Position numbers and translations under genes: made by a program. From Herbidospora cretacea (lineage in GTDB: Bacteria; Actinomycetota; Actinomycetes; Streptosporangiales; Streptosporangiaceae): 64,000 nt of DNA. The notes below the pieces were generated by a model. It was given only the letters and a program-made list of their open reading frames with translations. It did no database searches and had not been told where the DNA came from. This document shows, in pieces, positions 24,320-33,602 of the stretch; within the stretch, counting starts at the first letter, position 1; the number at the start of each line of letters is the position of its first letter. The stretch spans positions 62,001 through 126,000 of the forward strand of contig NZ_BBXG01000024.1 in NCBI RefSeq assembly GCF_001570605.1, written 5' to 3'.

Positions 24320-25668
24320 TAGGCCGGCGCGCCACCGATCAGGAACTCGCCGACCGACGACTCCGCGGCCCAGTCGAGCCCGAAGGTGCGGGCGGCCAGA
24401 TCGGAGTCGCCGTTGCCGAGGCCGCACGGCGCCATCCCCATCGCGGTCGCCACCAGATAGAAGGTCTGGTAGAGCACGCCCACGTTCTTGAGCGTGGCGG
24501 CGTAGGGCAGGCTCGTGTACTTCCACGACATGCGGCTGAACCGCGAGGTCATGGTGATGAGGACGTCGGGCTTGGCGGTGCCGCCCGTCGACATGCCGGC
24601 CAGGGCCAGCATCGCCCGCGCGTCCTCCTGCCTGGCGGGGAGGGTGACGAGCCGGTGGCCGTACGGGTCGTAGTAGTAGACGCCCTGGTCCAGGCCCTCG
24701 CACCGGTCGACGGTCAGGTAGAGCTCCAGCTCGTAGCAGGCGCCGCCGCCGGGGTAGACGCGGTTGCTGGACTCGTACGGAGCGCCCTCGGTCGGCGCTT
24801 TGATCTCGCCCCGGACCCTGGCGGCCCGGTAGAGCAGCTCGCCGAGCTGGCGCACGGTGATGGGCGCGTCCGCGTACTGGCGGACCGACCGGCGCGACTC
24901 CAGCACGGTGGTGAACGCGGGGTCGCCGGCGGCGGCCTCGGTCAGGGAGGGCCGGTAGAGCTCGGTGATCGGCCCTTCCGGGAGCGGCTTGAGCGCCGGT
25001 TCCGGCGGCAGCTCGCCGCGGAAGCGGTAGGTGGCCCCGTTCGGCCCGTCGTGCCGCCCCAGACGGCTCCTGCTGTGGAAGTAGAGGTTGTGGAACTCCC
25101 AGGTGCGCAGCGCCGGGTCGGTGTCCTCGGCGTCGTCGGCGCGGGCCACCCTGGCGGCGACCAGGTGGCACAGCGCCTCGGGCGCCTCGCCGACCCGGAC
25201 GCCCCGGCTCAGCGCCGCGATGAGCGGCATGGCCTTCTCGCTCAGCACGACCTTGTGCCGGGCCAGCGGGGACTCCACGACCAGCTCCCCCTCGTCCTGG
25301 CGGACGAGCGCGAACCGCGACAGACGCACCACGTGGTCGGCGGGCAGGTCGGGAACCTCCAGAACCGCGTCGCGAGCGACCGGGACGACCTTCAGCAGAG
25401 GCTCGCCCGTGTACTCGACCGTGTGCACGAACGCCGGGCGCAGGCGGCCGACCGCCAGGTAGAACAGGGCGACCTCCTGGTCGGTGCCGCCCGCTTCCAG
25501 GAGGCGTTCGGCCAGCTCGTCCTCATCGACCAGGGCGCCGGGCAGCTCGCCGAGCAGCGCCGCGATGCGCGGGGTCAGGCCGCGTGCGGTGTGCACCCCG
25601 AACCTCTGGACGATGGTCAGCACGCCGTCCTCCCAGGTGACGACGGCGTCGGGGCGCAGGCCGATCAC
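24319..25668 (-). CDS. SagB-type (thiazole/oxazole) dehydrogenase
   Basis: A 449-residue FMN nitroreductase-family protein. An N-terminal ~200-residue domain typical of SagB fusions precedes the nitroreductase domain (~255-449): RRSVRQYADAPITVRQL, SSNRVYPGGGACYELELYL, and WKYTSLPYAATLKNVGVLYQ, whose Lys-Tyr pair matches the catalytic pair of azoline dehydrogenases. GTG start at 25668 overlaps the YcaO stop (GTGA). Role: FMN-dependent oxidation of thiazolines/oxazolines made by the YcaO enzyme to aromatic azoles. Confidence 0.92.
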   Translation of the reverse strand: MIGLRPDAVVTWEDGVLTIVQRFGVHTARGLTPRIAALLGELPGALVDEDELAERLLEAGGTDQEVALFYLAVGRLRPAFVHTVEYTGEPLLKVVPVARDAVLEVPDLPADHVVRLSRFALVRQDEGELVVESPLARHKVVLSEKAMPLIAALSRGVRVGEAPEALCHLVAARVARADDAEDTDPALRTWEFHNLYFHSRSRLGRHDGPNGATYRFRGELPPEPALKPLPEGPITELYRPSLTEAAAGDPAFTTVLESRRSVRQYADAPITVRQLGELLYRAARVRGEIKAPTEGAPYESSNRVYPGGGACYELELYLTVDRCEGLDQGVYYYDPYGHRLVTLPARQEDARAMLALAGMSTGGTAKPDVLITMTSRFSRMSWKYTSLPYAATLKNVGVLYQTFYLVATAMGMAPCGLGNGDSDLAARTFGLDWAAESSVGEFLIGGAPA

Positions 25669-27911
25669 AGGAACATCGTGATGGGGTTCATCTGGTCCTC
25701 CGGAGTGGGTTCGGACAGCCAGCCGAGCTGGACGGGCACGTCGTAGAGGCGTCCGGGCGCCAGCCGCCGCCAGAAGTGGCGCATCCCCGGCACGATCACC
25801 TTGACCACGGGCAGGCCGATGTCGGGCCGGGTCTGGTCGAGCACGAGCATCTCCATCCCGCGCTCCTCGACCACCGCGCGGACGGCGGCGACGTCGTCGA
25901 GCAGGTCGCCGGTGGCGGGCCGGGCGTACGCCGAGGCGGGCACGGCCGGTCCCGAGGGCAGCAGGTAGGGGTGGTCGGCCACCCGCGCGGTCTTCCACCA
26001 CTCGACCTGGTCCCCGCCGGTGAAGCCGTAGCGGGTGTGGCCGTCGGGGCCGATGTCGATGACGGCGGGCAGGAACTGGTTCATCTCCGCCAGCGCCCGC
26101 TGCACGGCGATGCCCACGTCGAAGTGGGCGCCGAAGGCCATCATGATGTCCTCGGTCGGCCCGTCGATGCGGCGGCTGATCGAGACGGCCACCGGGATGC
26201 CCAGGTCGTTGGTGAGGTCCAGGACGTGGATGTCGCGGCCGAGAGCCGCGTACACCTCCTGGAACTCGGTCATCCACGGATCGCCGAAGCTGTCGAGGTC
26301 GAATTCGGGCCGGGCCAGGCGGTTGTACCACCACACGGCCACGGCGTCGCGCTCGGCGAGCTCCATGAAGCCCTGGACGATCGCGTCCTCCATCGAGGAG
26401 CCGGCGGCGTTGCCGTTGGAGTCGGCCCAGGCGGCCACCTGCGTGGGCTCCTGGCGCGACCCGTTGAAGTGGTAGTAGAGGTAGCCGGTGGGCACGTATT
26501 TGTGCCGCTGCTCGGTGAGCGACCAGACCGGCGTCCAGTCGATCACCTCGTCCTCGTCGAGGGGGGCGGCGACGAAGTCGACCGACGTGCCCGCGTGGTG
26601 CTCCGGCCTGGTGCGGTACTGCTCCTCGCTGTACAGGGTGCAGGTGTTCGGGTGGACCGCGTCGGCGCCGAGCTCCCGGTAGCTGGCCTTGAACCGGGCC
26701 TCGTCGCCCTGGAACATGCCCGAGTAGCGCTCCATCGCCTCGCACAGGGCGCTGACCTTCGCCTGCAGGTCGGTGGTGCCCTTGCCGGCGCTGTTGGTGC
26801 GCAGCCCGTTGCGCAGGTCGGCGAGACTGCGCAGGGTGCGGGAGAAGTTGTGCCCGGCCACGTAGGTCTTCACGAACGGGTTCCCCGACTCTACCCGGGT
26901 GAGCTCCTTGACGACCCCGGTGACAGGGCTGACCAGGTGGGAGTACTTCTCCAGGGTGTCCTGGGGGTGGTGGGAGCGGTGGCCGCCGTCGGCGGTGAAG
27001 ACCTTCGGCCGCGACCGGAGCTCGATCGGCCGCGCGGCCGTCGCGGCCATCAGCCCGGCGTCGCCGCACTCGGGGCACTGCGGCCGGGGCCGCAGCGGGT
27101 GGCGTTCGGTGCCGAGCTGCTGGGTGTCGAAGGTGATCAGGTCGCGCTGCTGCTCGTTGCGGGCCCCGGCGAGCCACTTCACCACCTCCGCCGCGACCAT
27201 CCGGACAGCCGCGCCGCGGGTGAGGGACAGGTCGCCCGCGGGCATGCCGAGCGGCTTCACGCCCAGCTTCTGCTCCAGATAGGACAACGACTGCCGGTGC
27301 CCCTCCAGCCGCTGCGACAGGCAGCGCCAGCAGCCGTTCTCCCCGGGCTGGAAAACGGGCCCCAGCCACAGCACCGGCCCGACCGGACGGGCCAGCAGCC
27401 ACGGACGTCCCTCCTTGAGGTGCTGCCGGTTGATCTCGGCGAGCTCCTGCCGCAGGTAGTCGTCGGTCAGCACGACGGTCAGCGCGCCCTCGCCACCCGT
27501 GACGTCGACGCCTTCGGACGCCAGCAACTTCCGCAGCTCCCCGGCCGGGACCTCGCCCAGCGCCACCACGTCGGCCCGCCCGGTCCGCACGCTCCCGGCC
27601 GCCGCCTCGCCCTGCAGCCCGGCCATCTCCCAGTAGGCGGCCGTCCCCCGGTCCAGGTCCTCGGTGACGTCGACCAGCAGGTTCCTGCTCCTGAGCTGCT
27701 GGAGCGCGAAGAAGACATGCTCCGGCGGCACGTCGGACTCGACGGCGGTCAGGATGTCGGAGACGTCGCGAGTGCCGTCGAGCAGCCCCGCCACCTTCTC
27801 GATCGACCTGCCGGTGAGCAGGTGGAGGTCGCGTTCCGATACCAGGAAGACCCCTTCACCCTCGATGACCTCCACACGGAAGTGACGGCGAAATCCAGGT
27901 CTGGCGTCCAT
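25665..27911 (-). CDS. Fused TOMM cyclodehydratase (Ocin-ThiF-like/YcaO)
   Basis: A 748-residue fusion. Residues ~1-320 contain a leader-peptide-recognition winged-helix region (VFLVSERDLHLLTGRSIEKV, YLEQ...) and a ThiF-like partner domain with a Cys4 zinc site (CWRC ~214, CPEC ~299). The YcaO domain (~330-748) carries its ATP-binding motifs: KVSALCEAMERYSG and EDAIVQGFMELAERDAVAVW. The extreme C-terminus is Pro-bearing (EPTPEDQMNPITMFL), as in active YcaO enzymes whose C-terminal prolines shape the active site. It makes Cys/Ser/Thr azolines with ATP. Precedes and overlaps the dehydrogenase gene by GTGA. Confidence 0.94.
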   Translation of the reverse strand: MDARPGFRRHFRVEVIEGEGVFLVSERDLHLLTGRSIEKVAGLLDGTRDVSDILTAVESDVPPEHVFFALQQLRSRNLLVDVTEDLDRGTAAYWEMAGLQGEAAAGSVRTGRADVVALGEVPAGELRKLLASEGVDVTGGEGALTVVLTDDYLRQELAEINRQHLKEGRPWLLARPVGPVLWLGPVFQPGENGCWRCLSQRLEGHRQSLSYLEQKLGVKPLGMPAGDLSLTRGAAVRMVAAEVVKWLAGARNEQQRDLITFDTQQLGTERHPLRPRPQCPECGDAGLMAATAARPIELRSRPKVFTADGGHRSHHPQDTLEKYSHLVSPVTGVVKELTRVESGNPFVKTYVAGHNFSRTLRSLADLRNGLRTNSAGKGTTDLQAKVSALCEAMERYSGMFQGDEARFKASYRELGADAVHPNTCTLYSEEQYRTRPEHHAGTSVDFVAAPLDEDEVIDWTPVWSLTEQRHKYVPTGYLYYHFNGSRQEPTQVAAWADSNGNAAGSSMEDAIVQGFMELAERDAVAVWWYNRLARPEFDLDSFGDPWMTEFQEVYAALGRDIHVLDLTNDLGIPVAVSISRRIDGPTEDIMMAFGAHFDVGIAVQRALAEMNQFLPAVIDIGPDGHTRYGFTGGDQVEWWKTARVADHPYLLPSGPAVPASAYARPATGDLLDDVAAVRAVVEERGMEMLVLDQTRPDIGLPVVKVIVPGMRHFWRRLAPGRLYDVPVQLGWLSEPTPEDQMNPITMFL

Positions 27912-27922
27912 GAAGACTCCTT

Positions 27923-30900
27923 TCAGTTCACGAGGCGGAGCGAGGCGACTTCGTCGTCGGCCAGCCGGAGGAGGGTCAGTCCGGCCGCCGCGAGCCCGTT
28001 GACGGCCGACAGGGTGAGCCGGTCGGCGCGGCGCCGGTCGGCGAACCAGCGGCCGGTGTGGTCACGGCGGAGCAGCAGTTCGGCTGCCAGGTCGCGGGCC
28101 GTGCGCAGCAGCCCCTGGTCGCCGGTCAGGCGGGCGGTGTGGACGGCCACCTCGGCGTCCACCACCAGCCCGGCGCAGGAGCGGCCCGGGGCGGGCGCGC
28201 ACCGCCTGGCCACGCGGTCGCGCAGGTCGGCGGGCACCTCCCCGGTGAGGGCGTGGGCGGTGGCGACGGCGGCGAGCACCGAGCCCGGGGTGTCGAGGGC
28301 GAAGCGGTGGACCCGGAGCGGGGCGAGCGCCGGGCCGGTCTCGTCGAGTGCGGCGGCGCTGTGCGCCAGCGCCCAGACCAGGCCGTCGACGCCGATCGGC
28401 AGCCCGTCCAGGGCGAGGACCGCCGGCGGGTACGGCAGCCGGGCCCGGCGTCCCGAGGCGAGGTCGGCGAGCAGTTCCTCGTGCAGCCGCGCGGCCAGCG
28501 CGTCGGCGTCGGGGACCGCGGTGGGCGAGGCCGCGCGGAGCCGGTGGAGGGCCAGCAGCAGGCCCGCCCGGCCGAACACCGGCTCGGCCGACGTGGTCCC
28601 GGTCAGTTCCGATTCGGCCAGCGGGACCAGCCCGGCCGCCCGCTCCACCAGATGGGTGTCGCGCAGCGCGTCGCCGCAGCGGCTCAGCGCGTAGATGGCC
28701 GAACCGATCCCGACGAAGGCGCCGACGGGTGTCAGGCCGCCGCACATCCGGCGGTAGAAGGCCGACTTGGCGGAGAGGGTGGCGAACTCGACGGAGGCGT
28801 CCAATGACTCCTGGGCGGCGGTCCAGTGGGCGGGGGCGCCGGTGTTGGCGTACAGCTCCGACAGGAAGACGGCCAGTCCGGCGGTGCCGGTCAGCAGGTC
28901 GCCGTGGAGGGGTTCGACCTGGTCGAGGCCGTGGGCGGGGTAGGTGACCACGCCCATCCAGGCCGACCGTTCGGATTCGAGCGGGACGGCGGCCTCCAGC
29001 ACCTCGTTCGCCAGGTCGCCGGCGCGGGCGAGCAACTCCTCGGCGCGCGGCTCGTCGCCCCGGCCGGACATCTCGTAGGCCTGGAGGCCGATCTCGCGGA
29101 GCGTCCGGGGCCGGGGGGCGGCGCTCACCGGGAAGGAGGCGGGCAGGTCGGCCGCGCCGGTGATGTCGAGGCAGGTCTGCAGCACCGCGACGTGCTCCTC
29201 CAGCGGGAAGCCCGCGAGGTCGGCGACGCGGTCCTGGAGGCGGTCCCAGGCAGTACCGGAGAAATGGCCGGGGATCTCGTCCCCGTCGGGGGTGAACGCG
29301 GAGTCGGAGGCAGGCCGCGACAGGAACAGCGGGATGTCCATCCGCCGGAACGCGTCGATCTCCTGCTCGATGATCTCCAGGACGTCGGTGCGGCCCGGGT
29401 CGACGCGCAGCGTCCCCATGGCGCTGCGGAACAGATGGGCCAGGCACACCTCCCTGGCCACGCCGTCGACCAGCGCGCCCGGGCTGACGCTCATGCGGAG
29501 CAGGTCGCCGCAGTCGAAGGTGCTGCGCCAGATGTAGCGGACCGGCGCGTCCCGCAACAGGGCGAACGGCCCGGTCGCGTCGGCCAGGAGTTCCTGGTTG
29601 CGCACCAGGCAGACCTGCATCTGCCGGTATCCCTCAGCGACCTCGTCGGCGTAGTCGCGCGGGTCGGCCAGCTCGCCCGCACCCCACGTCGGCCGGTAGG
29701 GCGGCTCCTCCCACCCGGCCGGGAAACCGGCGGAGTTCTCCGCGATCTGTTCCCGCAGCGCGGCCAGGCAGCCGACGTCCTGGGCCTGCACGCCCCCCGC
29801 GATCATCCGGGGAAAGGAGACCACGGCGGTCTTGACCACCGTCTCCTCGACCTTCCCCCAGAGCGACTCGATCCTCGGCCCGATGACGGCCGGCTGGCTG
29901 ATCCGGCCCTGCAGGACGTTCTCCAGGTCGATGAACGCCGGGATCTCCCCGATCGCGACCAGGTTGTCGGCCCACAGGTCGCGGCACTCCAGGAACTGGG
30001 CGAGCCGGGCGAACATCCCCAGCCGTGTGTAGAACCGGCGCACGCTGTTCTCGTCGGTGCCGGGCTCGGCGACGACGTACTCCTCCCAGCCGTAGCCGTC
30101 GCGCAGCACCACCTGCCGGGTGTGCAGGTCGAGCGGCAGGCCGTGGTTGTTCAGGGCGGTGCAGACGTCCATCAGGCCGGCGACCGAGCGCAGGTCCTTC
30201 GGCTTGTAGACGACCCGCTCCCCCGAGGCGAAGGTGAGCAGCGTGACCACCCGGCCGTGGTTGTGCAGGTCGCCTGAGTCGCCGGAGTAGCCGGTGACCG
30301 GGCCGGGCGCGGCCCAGCCCCACAGGGTCCGGCGCAGTCGCGGCAGGTCGGCGCGGAGGCGGTCGAACAGCTCGTGGACGACCCGACGCCATTGCAGGCA
30401 CGTCATGCCCATCACGTAGGCGAGGCCGGGCAGGGTCTCCAGCCGATCGAGCCAGCCCGACTGGCTGACATCCAGGCCGGGGCTCTGCAACCAGGAGGAC
30501 ATGTCATTGGACGTCCCGGCGAGCTGGGCCTCGAAGGCGAACCCGGCCCAGCAGGCCTGCGTCAGCCGCTCGATCAGCTGGCCCGCGATGTCCTCCCGGG
30601 CCTCGGGCGTCACCGGCACGCCGCGGACGGCGCCGTCCTTGACGTCCACGAGCCGGTTCACGGCCCGCCGGAACGCCACGAAGGGGGCGCCCGGACGTCC
30701 GGTCGCCGGGTCGGCGGCGGCCGTCGGCGGCTGGGCGAGCAGGAAGTCCACCAGGGCGTACCCCCAGTCGGGCAGCCGCCGGGGGTCGGCGAGCTGGACG
30801 TCGACGAGCCCGGCGCCCAGGTCGCGGCCGGTCCGCCTGCGGTGATGGAGGACCGCCCGCTTCGCGTCCTCGTCGTCGCCGACCGCCGCCCTGAGCCAGC

Positions 30901-31072
30901 GCTGGGTGCGCTCGGACGCCTGCCGGCGCCCCCGCCCGGCGACCGGGACGAAATAGTCACCCGCCGCCCGCTCGTGGAAGGGTGCCGCCGCGGCCACCAC
31001 CGCCATCAGCCGCTCGTCCCCGCCGGGCACGGAGAGCAGCCCCTCACTCTGCTGGTGAACCGTCGACGGCAT
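27923..31072 (-). CDS. lanM: Class II lanthipeptide synthetase LanM with degenerate catalytic-loop and cyclase motifs
   Basis: A 1049-residue LanM-type protein. The dehydratase (DUF4135) domain keeps DLHNHGR (Asp268/His270), VYKPK with Lys290, IDLEN with Asp382, and RYIWRST (Arg516/Thr518), matching positions needed in CylM for elimination. The usual DLHxEN catalytic loop reads DLWADN (365-370): His to Trp. The C-terminal LanC-like domain (~690-1049) keeps the alpha-toroid pattern, but the zinc motifs are changed: the CHG motif reads CAG (966-968), the WCxGAPG stretch reads ALDTPG (925-930), and the first HG motif reads IGVDG. Phospho-dehydration may survive; cyclisation in the normal zinc-dependent way looks unlikely. 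Lies between the YcaO and transporter genes. Confidence 0.9.
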   Translation of the reverse strand: MPSTVHQQSEGLLSVPGGDERLMAVVAAAAPFHERAAGDYFVPVAGRGRRQASERTQRWLRAAVGDDEDAKRAVLHHRRRTGRDLGAGLVDVQLADPRRLPDWGYALVDFLLAQPPTAAADPATGRPGAPFVAFRRAVNRLVDVKDGAVRGVPVTPEAREDIAGQLIERLTQACWAGFAFEAQLAGTSNDMSSWLQSPGLDVSQSGWLDRLETLPGLAYVMGMTCLQWRRVVHELFDRLRADLPRLRRTLWGWAAPGPVTGYSGDSGDLHNHGRVVTLLTFASGERVVYKPKDLRSVAGLMDVCTALNNHGLPLDLHTRQVVLRDGYGWEEYVVAEPGTDENSVRRFYTRLGMFARLAQFLECRDLWADNLVAIGEIPAFIDLENVLQGRISQPAVIGPRIESLWGKVEETVVKTAVVSFPRMIAGGVQAQDVGCLAALREQIAENSAGFPAGWEEPPYRPTWGAGELADPRDYADEVAEGYRQMQVCLVRNQELLADATGPFALLRDAPVRYIWRSTFDCGDLLRMSVSPGALVDGVAREVCLAHLFRSAMGTLRVDPGRTDVLEIIEQEIDAFRRMDIPLFLSRPASDSAFTPDGDEIPGHFSGTAWDRLQDRVADLAGFPLEEHVAVLQTCLDITGAADLPASFPVSAAPRPRTLREIGLQAYEMSGRGDEPRAEELLARAGDLANEVLEAAVPLESERSAWMGVVTYPAHGLDQVEPLHGDLLTGTAGLAVFLSELYANTGAPAHWTAAQESLDASVEFATLSAKSAFYRRMCGGLTPVGAFVGIGSAIYALSRCGDALRDTHLVERAAGLVPLAESELTGTTSAEPVFGRAGLLLALHRLRAASPTAVPDADALAARLHEELLADLASGRRARLPYPPAVLALDGLPIGVDGLVWALAHSAAALDETGPALAPLRVHRFALDTPGSVLAAVATAHALTGEVPADLRDRVARRCAPAPGRSCAGLVVDAEVAVHTARLTGDQGLLRTARDLAAELLLRRDHTGRWFADRRRADRLTLSAVNGLAAAGLTLLRLADDEVASLRLVN

Positions 31073-31073
31073 C

Positions 31074-33602
31074 TCAGACCTCCTGTCGGCTGACCATCCG
31101 GGCGAACAGCTCGTTGGTGTCCATCAGCTCCTCGAAGGTGCCGTTGGCGACGACCCTGCCCTGGTCGAGTACGTAGATCCGATCGGCCTGCCGAATGGTG
31201 CTCAGCCGGTGCGCGATCACGATCCGGGTGATGTCGAGCTCGGCGATCCGGCGGCTGACCAGCGCCTGGGTGACGTTGTCCAGGGCGCTGGTGGCCTCGT
31301 CGAGGATGAGGATCTTGGGCCGTTTCACCAGCGCGCGGGCGATCAGCAGCCGCTGGAGCTCGCCGCCGGAGAAGGAGGCGTTGTCCTCGCTGATGATCGT
31401 GTGCATGCCCATGGGCAGCTTGGCGATGTCGCCGTCGAGGTCGGCCAGCCGGGCCGCCCGCCAGGCGTCCTCCTCCCTGGCACCGGGCACGTCGCCGACG
31501 ATGTTCTCCAGCACCGACCCGCGCAGCACCCGGGCCTGCTGCATCACCACGCCGACCTGGGTGCGGACCCGCCGGAGGTCGAGGTCGCGCAGGTCACCGC
31601 CGTCGTAGAGGACCTGGCCTGTACGCGGCGGCTCGAACCCGAGCAGCAGCCGGACCAGCGTCGACTTGCCCGCGCCCGAATGACCGGTGACGGCGACGAA
31701 CTCGCCCGGCCGGAACACCATCGAGACCTCTTCGAGGATCTGCTTTGCAGTGCCCGGATAGGCGAAGGAGACGTCGTTCAGCCGGACCATGCCGACGAGG
31801 TCGCCGGGGTCCTTGGCGCCGGGCGGGGTTTCGGGGGCCCGTTCCAGCAGCGGCTTGAGCCGTTCGAAGCGGGGCAGCAGCGCGAAGGCCGCCTCCACCG
31901 CCCGGCTCATCTGGCCGAGCGCGAGCACGAACTGCCCGAGCGCCACGGCAGCCACCACGAAGGAGGCGGCGGGCACGTTCAGGGACAGGCCGATGACCGC
32001 CAGGACGAGCAGCAGCAGGGGCTGCGCCGCCGCGCCGATCGCCGACGACACCGCCCGCTGCCGCAGGGACGCGGCGGCGGCGTGCTGCTGAGCGGCGAAC
32101 AGCCGCGACCACAGGCCGAAGACCTGCGCCTCCCGGCCCGCCACATGGATCTTGTCGATGGCGCTGAGACAGGCGTACAGGAGCGAGTAGATCTTGCTGT
32201 ACTCCTCGTGCAGGACCAGCTCGTGGCGCTGCTGGCGGACCGCGAGCCGGGCCAGCACGGCCAGCAGCAGGAGCACCCCGCCCAGCACGGCCAGCGCCAG
32301 CCGCCAGTCGACCGTCACCAGGATCAGCAGTCCGAGCAGCGAGAACACGCCCCCGAGGAGCGAGTTGACCGCGGCCTCGCCGAGCGCCTTGCGCATGTCG
32401 GCGACGGCGTTGGCCCGATGGACCAGGTTGCCGGTGCTGTACTGCGCGTAGAACGGCAGGTCGAGCGAGACCAGATGACTCCAGATCGCCGGTTCGAGCC
32501 GTTCCTGCAACCGGCCCTGCACCCGGACCAGGACCGAGTTCCGCACGGCGAGGAGCAGGGTGCTGGCCGCCACCGTGCCCGCGATGAGGGCCGCGATCCA
32601 GATCGTGGCGGGCAGGTCGGCCGGGTTCTGCGCCGAGCTCAGCAGGACGAACGTGAGCATCGGCACGCCGAGCGCGAGCAGCGCGGCGCCGCCTCCGGCC
32701 GCGAAGAGCCAGCCCAGTTCCCGCCCCGCCCCACGCAGCCCGAACCGCAGCAGGCCGAGCGGCGTGGTGATGCCGTCCTCAAGTGGCGGGTAGACCTGCC
32801 AGGCGGCCTCGCCGAGGGTCGCGGCCACCTCATCGTTGACGCGGCGCACGCCCTCGCCCGGATCGGAGATCAGGTAGCCGCCCCTGCGCGGCAGCAGCGC
32901 CACCGGCCGGCCGGTCTCCTTGACGAAGCCGACCATGGGGACGGTGGCCTTCTTCCACCACCGCTCCTCCAGGTGGACGCGGCGGTGCCGGGCCCGGGCC
33001 GCGTTCAGCGCGACGGCGAGCGGGTCGGTGGAGGCGGGGTCGATGGCGTGCGCGGTGAACCCGCAGTGGTCGCCCAGGGCCTTGACGACCTCCATGGCGC
33101 GGTCGGCGGCGGTCCGGGGGCTGGGCGGCGCCGGTGCGACACCCGCCGCGGCCGCGATGTCGGAGAAGGACCGCTGCAGAACGTCGCCCGAGGCCTGCGC
33201 CCTGGCCAGCCGCCAGTTCTCCCGGTCGGCCTCCTCCGCCTCGGCCAGCAGCAGCACCCGGGTCAGCGTTCCCCGGTGGAGTTCGCGCAGCTCGGCGTAG
33301 CTCGGCGGGGACTCGCCGCCGGGGCCGGTGAGGCGGCGCACCCAGGAGGAGACCGCGTTGTCGTCCCGCCGGACCCGGCGCACCGAGGTCCCCTCGGTGG
33401 GGGCCGCCGTGACGGTGTAGCCGCCGGGCAGGTCGGTCGCGGCGAACCCGTGCATGAGTTCGCCGCTCTCGACCCGGACGACCCGGTGGCGGGGGCCCCG
33501 GCCGTCGACGGGGGACAGCAGCACGTCCACCGAGCCGCTGACCACGGTCCAGCAGGCGTAGGGGTCGATCAGCTCGATCTCGCTGACGGGGTATCCGTTC
33601 AT
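31074..33602 (-). CDS. NHLP bacteriocin-system ABC transporter, ATPase/permease
   Basis: An 842-residue ABC half-transporter without a peptidase domain. Residues 1-300 are a cytosolic N-terminal extension typical of NHLP transporters. About six membrane helices span ~310-580. The nucleotide-binding domain has Walker A GHSGAGKST (~640), signature FSGGELQRL, Walker B ILILDEATSALD and H-loop IVIAHRLST. The ATG at 33600-33602 overlaps the previous stop (ATGA). It probably forms a dimer or pair with the C39 transporter to export the mature peptides. Confidence 0.93.
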   Translation of the reverse strand: MNGYPVSEIELIDPYACWTVVSGSVDVLLSPVDGRGPRHRVVRVESGELMHGFAATDLPGGYTVTAAPTEGTSVRRVRRDDNAVSSWVRRLTGPGGESPPSYAELRELHRGTLTRVLLLAEAEEADRENWRLARAQASGDVLQRSFSDIAAAAGVAPAPPSPRTAADRAMEVVKALGDHCGFTAHAIDPASTDPLAVALNAARARHRRVHLEERWWKKATVPMVGFVKETGRPVALLPRRGGYLISDPGEGVRRVNDEVAATLGEAAWQVYPPLEDGITTPLGLLRFGLRGAGRELGWLFAAGGGAALLALGVPMLTFVLLSSAQNPADLPATIWIAALIAGTVAASTLLLAVRNSVLVRVQGRLQERLEPAIWSHLVSLDLPFYAQYSTGNLVHRANAVADMRKALGEAAVNSLLGGVFSLLGLLILVTVDWRLALAVLGGVLLLLAVLARLAVRQQRHELVLHEEYSKIYSLLYACLSAIDKIHVAGREAQVFGLWSRLFAAQQHAAAASLRQRAVSSAIGAAAQPLLLLVLAVIGLSLNVPAASFVVAAVALGQFVLALGQMSRAVEAAFALLPRFERLKPLLERAPETPPGAKDPGDLVGMVRLNDVSFAYPGTAKQILEEVSMVFRPGEFVAVTGHSGAGKSTLVRLLLGFEPPRTGQVLYDGGDLRDLDLRRVRTQVGVVMQQARVLRGSVLENIVGDVPGAREEDAWRAARLADLDGDIAKLPMGMHTIISEDNASFSGGELQRLLIARALVKRPKILILDEATSALDNVTQALVSRRIAELDITRIVIAHRLSTIRQADRIYVLDQGRVVANGTFEELMDTNELFARMVSRQEV

